Source: Mycolicibacterium brisbanense | GTDB taxonomy: Bacteria > Actinomycetota > Actinomycetes > Mycobacteriales > Mycobacteriaceae | Reading direction: 5' to 3' | Length of the DNA: 64,000 nt | Assembly (NCBI RefSeq): GCF_001570425.1 | Contig: NZ_BCSX01000056.1 | Coordinates: forward strand, 62,001-126,000 | In this document: piece by piece, positions 58,850 to 64,000 of the stretch | Position numbering within the stretch: the first letter of the stretch is position 1 | Layout of the letters: each line of letters opens with the position of its first letter | The notes under the pieces: generated by a model | What the model was told of the DNA's origin: nothing | What the model saw: the letters and a program-made list of their open reading frames with translations, nothing else | The model's database searches: none | Made by a program: the position numbers and the translations under genes

Positions 58850-60145
58850 ATGAACAAAGACGACATGATTCTGATCAGCGTGGATGACCACATCATCGAA
58901 CCGCCGAACATGTTCGCCAATCATCTGCCCGCCAAGTATCGGGACGAGGCGCCGCGATTGGTGCACAACCCCGACGGCTCGGACATCTGGCAGTTTCGCG
59001 ACACCGTGATCCCCAATGTGGCGCTCAATGCGGTCGCGGGCCGGCCCAAGGAGGAGTACGGCCTGGAACCGCAGGGGCTCGACGAGATCCGCAAGGGTTG
59101 CTACGACCCCGACGAGCGAGTCAAGGACATGAACGCCGGCGGGGTGCTCGCGACGATGAACTTCCCGTCGTTCCCGGGATTCGCCGCGCGTCTGTTCGCA
59201 ACCGATGATTCGGACTTCTCTCTGGCGCTGGTCCGGGCCTACAACGACTGGCACATCGACGAGTGGTGCGGGTCGAATCCGGGCAGGTTCATCCCGATGG
59301 CGCTGCCGGCCATCTGGGACCCCCAACTATGTGCCGACGAGGTGCGCCGCGTGTCGAAGAAGGGTGTGCACTCACTGACCTTCACCGAGAATCCGTCGAC
59401 CCTGGGCTATCCCAGCTTCCATGATCTGGAGTACTGGAAACCGTTGTGGGAAGCGCTGTGTGACACCGACACCGTGATGAACGTGCACATCGGATCGTCG
59501 GGCAAGCTCGCGATCACCGCGCCCGATGCGCCGATGGACGTGATGATCACGCTGCAGCCGATGAACATCGTGCAGGCCGCTGCCGACCTGCTCTGGTCGG
59601 CGCCCATCAAGGCGTACCCGGACCTCAAGATCGCGCTGTCGGAGGGTGGCACCGGCTGGATCCCCTACTTCCTGGACCGGGTAGACCGGACCTATGACAT
59701 GCACTCGACGTGGACGCATCAGAACTTCGGCGGCAAGCTGCCCTCGGAGGTGTTCCGGGAACATTTCATGACGTGCTTCATCTCCGATCCGATCGGCGTG
59801 AAGAACCGCCACGAGATCGGCATCGACAACATCTGCTGGGAAATGGACTACCCGCACTCGGACTCGATGTGGCCCGGTGCGCCGGAAGAACTGGCCGCGG
59901 TGTTCGACACGTACGACGTGCCCGACGACGAGATCAACAAGATCACCCACGAGAATGCGATGCGGCTCTACCACTTCGACCCGTTCGCGCATGTTCCCAG
60001 AGACCAAGCCACCGTCGGCGCGCTGCGTAAGGCTGCCGAGGGCCATGACGTGTCGATCCGTGCGCTGAGTCACAAGGAGAAGACCGGCACGACGTTCGCC
60101 GATTTCCAGGCGAACGCCAAAGCCGTTGCCGGCGCGCGGGACTGA
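58850..60145 (+). CDS. Amidohydrolase-2 family (ACMSD-like) protein (second)
   Basis: 431 residues. VDDHIIEPPNMF near the N-terminus, VMNVHIGSSG, LSEGGTGWIPYFLDRV and the Asp region WEMDYPHSDSMWP are the family landmarks. Compared with the 41338 protein it has a longer N-terminal lobe and a C-terminal extension. Probably decarboxylates or hydrolyses an intermediate in the CoA-ester pathway. It leads a same-strand run with acyl-CoA dehydrogenase, SDR, CaiB and thiolase. Confidence 0.83.
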   Translation: MNKDDMILISVDDHIIEPPNMFANHLPAKYRDEAPRLVHNPDGSDIWQFRDTVIPNVALNAVAGRPKEEYGLEPQGLDEIRKGCYDPDERVKDMNAGGVLATMNFPSFPGFAARLFATDDSDFSLALVRAYNDWHIDEWCGSNPGRFIPMALPAIWDPQLCADEVRRVSKKGVHSLTFTENPSTLGYPSFHDLEYWKPLWEALCDTDTVMNVHIGSSGKLAITAPDAPMDVMITLQPMNIVQAAADLLWSAPIKAYPDLKIALSEGGTGWIPYFLDRVDRTYDMHSTWTHQNFGGKLPSEVFREHFMTCFISDPIGVKNRHEIGIDNICWEMDYPHSDSMWPGAPEELAAVFDTYDVPDDEINKITHENAMRLYHFDPFAHVPRDQATVGALRKAAEGHDVSIRALSHKEKTGTTFADFQANAKAVAGARD

Positions 60146-60160
60146 AGGGGCAACCGCAAC

Positions 60161-61339
60161 GTGTCGGGTGGGATGAACTTCGCACTGACCGAGGACCAGC
60201 AGCTCATCCGGGCGTCTGTCGCGGAGCTGGCGGCCAAGTTCGACGACCACTACTGGATGGAAAAAGACCAGGCGCACGAGTTCCCGCAGGAGTTCTACGA
60301 CGCCATCGCCGGGGGCGGCTGGCTGGGCATGACCATCCCCGAGGAATACGGCGGCCACGGTCTCGGCATCACTGAGGCGACCATCCTCGCCGAGGAGGTG
60401 GCCCGGTCCGGCGGTGGGATGAACGCCGCCAGCTCCATCCACATGTCGATCTTCGGCATGCAACCGGTAGTGGTGTTCGGCTCCGAGGACATGAAAGCCG
60501 CGACCCTGCCGCGCATCGTCAACGGCGATCTGCATGTGTGTTTCGGTGTCACCGAACCCGGTGCAGGCCTGGACACTTCGCGTATCACCACGTTCGCGAA
60601 ACGGGACGGGGACAGTTACGTCGTCAACGGGCGCAAGGTGTGGATCTCCAAGGCGCTCGAGTCCGAGAAGATCCTGCTGCTGACCCGTACGACGCCGCGT
60701 GAGGACGTGCAGAAGCCGACGGACGGGCTGTCGTTGTTCCTCACCGACCTGGACCGCGATCACGTCGAGATCCGGCCGATCCGCAAGATGGGGCGCAATG
60801 CCGTCAGCTCCAACGAACTGTTCATCGACGATCTGCGCATACCCGTCGAGCACCGGATCGGCGAAGAGGGCAAAGGCTTTTCGTACATCCTGCACGGGCT
60901 CAACCCCGAGCGGATGCTCATCGCCGCCGAAGCCCTGGGCATCGGGCGGGTGGCTCTGGCCCGGGCCGTGCAATACGCCAGCGAGCGTGTCGTGTTCGAC
61001 CGGCCCATCGGCATGAACCAGGGCATCCAGTTCCCGCTCGCTGACTCGTTAGCCCGCCTCGACGCCGCCGAGTTGATCCTGCGCAAGGCGACGTGGCTCT
61101 ACGACAACGGCAAGCCGTGCGGCAAAGAAGCCAACATGGCCAAATACCTGTGCGCCGACGCAGGATTCGAAGCTGCGGACCGCGCACTGCAGACCCACGG
61201 CGGGATGGGCTATTCGGAGGAATACAACATCTCCCGGTTCTTCCGCGAGTCCCGGCTGATGAAGATCGCGCCGGTGAGCCAGGAGATGATCCTGAACTTC
61301 CTCGGCGCAAATGTCCTCGGCCTGCCCAAGAGCTACTAG
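60161..61339 (+). CDS. Acyl-CoA dehydrogenase (full-length, single-gene type)
   Basis: 392 residues, normal length for a homotetrameric enzyme. It has the FAD/substrate loop CFGVTEPGAGLDTSRI, VNGRKVWISKAL, MGRNAVSSNELFIDDLRI and LQTHGGMGYSEEYNISRFFRESR, with the likely catalytic Glu in YSEE. The start is GTG 60161, or ATG 60173. First beta-oxidation step of this operon. Confidence 0.88.
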   Translation: MSGGMNFALTEDQQLIRASVAELAAKFDDHYWMEKDQAHEFPQEFYDAIAGGGWLGMTIPEEYGGHGLGITEATILAEEVARSGGGMNAASSIHMSIFGMQPVVVFGSEDMKAATLPRIVNGDLHVCFGVTEPGAGLDTSRITTFAKRDGDSYVVNGRKVWISKALESEKILLLTRTTPREDVQKPTDGLSLFLTDLDRDHVEIRPIRKMGRNAVSSNELFIDDLRIPVEHRIGEEGKGFSYILHGLNPERMLIAAEALGIGRVALARAVQYASERVVFDRPIGMNQGIQFPLADSLARLDAAELILRKATWLYDNGKPCGKEANMAKYLCADAGFEAADRALQTHGGMGYSEEYNISRFFRESRLMKIAPVSQEMILNFLGANVLGLPKSY

Positions 61340-61355
61340 GGAGACAACTCGTCCG

Positions 61356-62114
61356 ATGCGAACCTACTTCAACCTGACCGGACGGTCGGCACTGGTGACC
61401 GGGGCGGGCGCCGGCATCGGGGCTGCCGTGGCCGAGGCGCTGGCCGCGGCCGGTGCGGCGGTACTCGTCACCGACATCAGCGGTGAGGCGGCCGCTGCGG
61501 TCGCCGAGCGGATCACCGCTGAAGGAGGCAAGGCGGACAGCGCCCCGCTCGATGTCAGCGACCGCGACGCCGCGGTCGCCGCCGCGGCGCAGGCAGCCGG
61601 GTTGGGTGAGGGTCACCTGCACATCGTGGTCAACAACGCCGGCGTCACATCCCCGGCGATGTTCCCGAAGCTCACCGACGCGACCTTTCGGCTGACATTC
61701 GACATCCATGTCATGGGCACCTTCCACGTCACTCAGGCCGCGCTGTCCCATCTTCCGACCGACGGCACGGGGCGCATCATCAACGTGACCTCCGCGGCGG
61801 GCATCACCGGGACTCTCGGGCAGGTCAATTACTCGGCGGCCAAGGCCGGCATCATCGGGTTCACCAAATCCCTGGCGCGGGAACTGGCGCCCAGGAACGT
61901 CATGGTCAATGCGCTTGCCCCGTTGGCGGCGACGCCGATGACCGAGACGATCCGCACCAACGAGAAGTTCGCGGCGAACATGATGAACCGGATTCCGCTC
62001 AAGCGGTGGGCCGAGGCTGACGAGGTGGCCGGCGCGTTCGTCTTCCTGGCCTCCGATGCCGCGTCGTACATCACCGGGCAGGTGCTTCCGGTCGATGGCG
62101 GCATGGTTATGTGA
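61356..62114 (+). CDS. Short-chain dehydrogenase (FabG/3-hydroxyacyl-type)
   Basis: 252 residues; VTGAGAGIGAAVAEALAAAG, VNNAGVTSPAMF, catalytic YSAAKAG and GQVLPVDGGMVM. The start is 16 bases after the dehydrogenase stop. It would oxidise the 3-hydroxyacyl-CoA made in this operon. Confidence 0.87.
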   Translation: MRTYFNLTGRSALVTGAGAGIGAAVAEALAAAGAAVLVTDISGEAAAAVAERITAEGGKADSAPLDVSDRDAAVAAAAQAAGLGEGHLHIVVNNAGVTSPAMFPKLTDATFRLTFDIHVMGTFHVTQAALSHLPTDGTGRIINVTSAAGITGTLGQVNYSAAKAGIIGFTKSLARELAPRNVMVNALAPLAATPMTETIRTNEKFAANMMNRIPLKRWAEADEVAGAFVFLASDAASYITGQVLPVDGGMVM

Positions 62115-62118
62115 GCCT

Positions 62119-63357
62119 GTGAGCGAATCTCAGACCGCACCGCTGGCCGGGATCAGGATCGTTGCGCTCGAACAGGCGGTGTCCGCGCCGATGTGCACCC
62201 GCGTGCTGGCCGATTTCGGTGCGCGTGTCATCAAGGTGGAGAACCCGAACGGTGGCGACTTCGCCCGTGATTACGACGATGTCGTGAACGGCCTTGCAGC
62301 GCACTTCGTTTGGGCCAACCGAGGCAAGGAGTCCATCACCCTGGACCTGAAGACGGCCGGGGGACTGGACGTCCTGCACCAGCTACTCGACGGCGCCGAC
62401 GCACTGGTCTCGAATCTGGCTCCTGGCGCGACCGCCCGCATGGGCCTGGCGCCTGCGGACCTGGCCCAGCGTCATCCGCAGCTGATCCCCGTCGAGATCG
62501 ACGGATACGGCACCGGCGGCCCGCTGTCGCACAAGCGGGCCTACGACCTGCTGGTGCAAGCCGAATCCGGAGCGTGCGCGGTGACCGGCCACCCGAACAT
62601 GCCTGCCAAACCCGGTCCGCCCGTGGCCGATATCTCGACGGGCCTATATGCCGCGCTGTCGATCATGGCGTTGCTCATCGGCCGGGCCCAGCGGCCGACC
62701 GGGGCTTCGGCACCCGCCGTCGCGGTCAGCCTCTTCGACACCATGACCGACATCATGGGTTACCCGCTGACATACACCCAGCACTCCGGCATCGACCAGC
62801 AGCCGCTGGGCATGAGCTCGCCGGCCGTCGCTCCATACGGGGCGTTCACGACGCGTGACCATCAGACGGTGGTGCTGGGCACCACCAACGACCGGGAATG
62901 GCAACGGCTGGCCCGGGACATCATCGACCGACCGGACCTGGCCGACAATGACCGGTTCGCCACCAATTCCGACCGCTGCGCGGGCCGCGACGTCCTCAAC
63001 CAAGCGATCGGATCCTGGTGCGCACAACACGATCTCGCCGAGATCCAGCGGATCGCCGACGCGGCCGGAATCGGCAACTCGCGATACAACCGGCCCAGCG
63101 AAGTGATCAGCCACCAACACCTCAAGGACCGGGACCGGTGGCGCCCCGTCACCACCCCAAACGGGGAGATCAGTGCGCTGCTGCCGCCGCCGGTGATCAC
63201 CGGATTCGAACAACCGATGGGCGCGGTTCCTGGCCTGGGCGAGCACACCGATGCCATCCTGACCGATATGGGTCTGTCCGCCGCCCAGATCGACGTCCTG
63301 CGCCAACAGGGCGCGATCGGCCCGGCCTACCCGAGCACCAGAGATCGGAGCAATTGA
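62119..63357 (+). CDS. CaiB/BaiF family CoA-transferase
   Basis: 412 residues with PLAGIRIVALEQAVSAPMCT, ARVIKVENPNGGD and the catalytic Asp143 in KRAYDLLVQAESG. The start is GTG, 4 bases after the SDR stop. It should load CoA on to a carboxylic acid of the pathway, ahead of the dehydrogenase and thiolase. Confidence 0.88.
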   Translation: MSESQTAPLAGIRIVALEQAVSAPMCTRVLADFGARVIKVENPNGGDFARDYDDVVNGLAAHFVWANRGKESITLDLKTAGGLDVLHQLLDGADALVSNLAPGATARMGLAPADLAQRHPQLIPVEIDGYGTGGPLSHKRAYDLLVQAESGACAVTGHPNMPAKPGPPVADISTGLYAALSIMALLIGRAQRPTGASAPAVAVSLFDTMTDIMGYPLTYTQHSGIDQQPLGMSSPAVAPYGAFTTRDHQTVVLGTTNDREWQRLARDIIDRPDLADNDRFATNSDRCAGRDVLNQAIGSWCAQHDLAEIQRIADAAGIGNSRYNRPSEVISHQHLKDRDRWRPVTTPNGEISALLPPPVITGFEQPMGAVPGLGEHTDAILTDMGLSAAQIDVLRQQGAIGPAYPSTRDRSN

Positions 63358-63358
63358 T

Positions 63359-64000
63359 ATGCGTGAAGCCGTCATCGTCGAAGCCGTACGCACTCCCGTC
63401 GGCAAGCGCAACGGCGGGCTGTCCGGTTTCCATGCCGCTGACCTCTCCGCACTCGTGCTCGACGCACTCGTCGAGCGCGCGGGTATCAGCCCCGACATCA
63501 TCGACGACGTGGTTTGGGGCTGCGTCTCGCAGGTCGGTGATCAGTCGAGCAACATCGGTCGTTTTGCGGTGCTCGCGGCCGGCTGGCCCGAACACATCCC
63601 GGGGACGACGGTCAACCGGGCCTGCGGATCCAGCCAGCAAGCGCTGGATTTCGCGGTGCAGGCGGTGATGTCGGGCCAACAGGACGTCGTGGTCGCCGGC
63701 GGGGTCGAGGTGATGAGCCGCGTCCCGCTGGGCGCGGCACGCGCCACCGGGCAACCGTATGGACCGAAGGTGCTCGACCGGTACAAGGGATTCGCGTTCA
63801 ACCAGGGCATCTCGGCTGAAATGATCTCGCAGAAGTGGGATTTCAGCCGGACGCAGCTCGACGAGTATTCCGTCTCGTCGCATGAGCGGGCCGCCGCCGC
63901 GCAGGACAGCGGCGCTTTCGAGACGCAGATGATCACGGTGTTCCCCGATGACGGTGACCCCGTAGTGGACGACGAGGGTGTGCGGCGGGGGACCACCGTT
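63359..64000 (+). CDS. Acetyl-CoA acetyltransferase (thiolase), 3' truncated by window edge
   Basis: The first about 214 residues of a type I/II thiolase. AVIVEAVRTPVGKRNGGLSG at the start and the acylation-site Cys in VNRACGSSQQALDFA. It starts 1 base after the CaiB stop. The C-terminal His and Cys lie beyond the window. Closes the beta-oxidation set of this operon. Confidence 0.9.
   Translation, partial: MREAVIVEAVRTPVGKRNGGLSGFHAADLSALVLDALVERAGISPDIIDDVVWGCVSQVGDQSSNIGRFAVLAAGWPEHIPGTTVNRACGSSQQALDFAVQAVMSGQQDVVVAGGVEVMSRVPLGAARATGQPYGPKVLDRYKGFAFNQGISAEMISQKWDFSRTQLDEYSVSSHERAAAAQDSGAFETQMITVFPDDGDPVVDDEGVRRGTTV

Noticed and set aside
1..64000. CRISPR arrays, tRNA or rRNA genes, insertion sequences, prophage
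   Set aside because: No regularly spaced repeats, no RNA gene signatures and no transposase or integrase gene were recognised by reading.

Overview
The window is GC-rich actinobacterial DNA, most probably from a fast-growing mycobacterium (Mycolicibacterium type). The grounds are high G+C, many GTG and TTG starts, TANNNT -10 boxes lying directly before ATGs (leaderless transcripts), lipobox lipoproteins, a DUF4333 protein, a mycofactocin-coupled SDR, F420/luciferase-like enzymes, and many FadE, FadD, EchA, CaiB and P450 type genes. The assignment rests on gene content and style only. No rRNA, tRNA, CRISPR array, transposase, integrase or phage gene was seen.

Layout. 1-5.5 kb: the end of an APC permease, a choline-dehydrogenase-like GMC oxidoreductase, a cNMP/CBS/DUF294 protein and an IclR regulator. 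5.5-9.1 kb (minus strand): two paralogous lipoprotein zinc peptidases flanking a DUF4333 membrane protein. 9.2-10.9 kb: a P-loop kinase with a LacI regulator. From about 10.9 kb to the right edge the window is one long catabolic region. 11-26 kb holds a P450, an acyl-CoA ligase led by a 49-codon coupled ORF, a two-subunit B12-dependent acyl-CoA mutase, an LLM oxidoreductase, a CoA-transferase, a 2Fe-2S ferredoxin, a second ligase, a two-subunit acyl-CoA dehydrogenase, an enoyl-CoA hydratase, two SDRs, a MeaB-type GTPase and a TetR. 26-39 kb holds an IclR/flavoprotein arm divergent from a ten-gene operon, mhpC-mhpA-mhpB-KstD-like-LLM-SDR-cyclase-FMN reductase-hydrolase-SDR. 39-48 kb holds TetR, 3Fe-4S ferredoxin, CYP105-like P450, an ACMSD-type amidohydrolase, an M24 pair, an unusual crotonase and a double-domain CaiB protein. 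48-58.6 kb holds a mycofactocin-type SDR, a TetR, a crotonase, an adenylate cyclase, and a minus-strand Rieske oxygenase operon. 58.8-64 kb holds amidohydrolase, acyl-CoA dehydrogenase, SDR, CaiB and a thiolase cut by the window edge.

How it works together. Ligases and CoA-transferases would form CoA thioesters. P450s, LLM enzymes, SDRs and KstD-like flavoproteins would oxidise and desaturate them. MhpA, MhpB and MhpC homologues would hydroxylate and cleave an aromatic ring. Acyl-CoA dehydrogenases, crotonases and a thiolase would finish by beta-oxidation. The substrate is unknown; an alicyclic or terpenoid/steroid-like compound or arylpropanoid is an inference from enzyme classes.

The strongest unexplained signal is a 15-bp palindrome, GAGAAY-N3-RTTCTC. 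Perfect copies lie at 18811, 24681, 28606, 49530, 50322 and 58664, with degenerate copies at 10957, 49368 and 58797 and half-sites at 14270 and 14380. Nearly all are in promoter regions of the catabolic operons and none was found in the first 10 kb. This suggests one regulon over about 48 kb; the TetR at 49546-50265, which has a perfect copy on each side, is the best candidate regulator.
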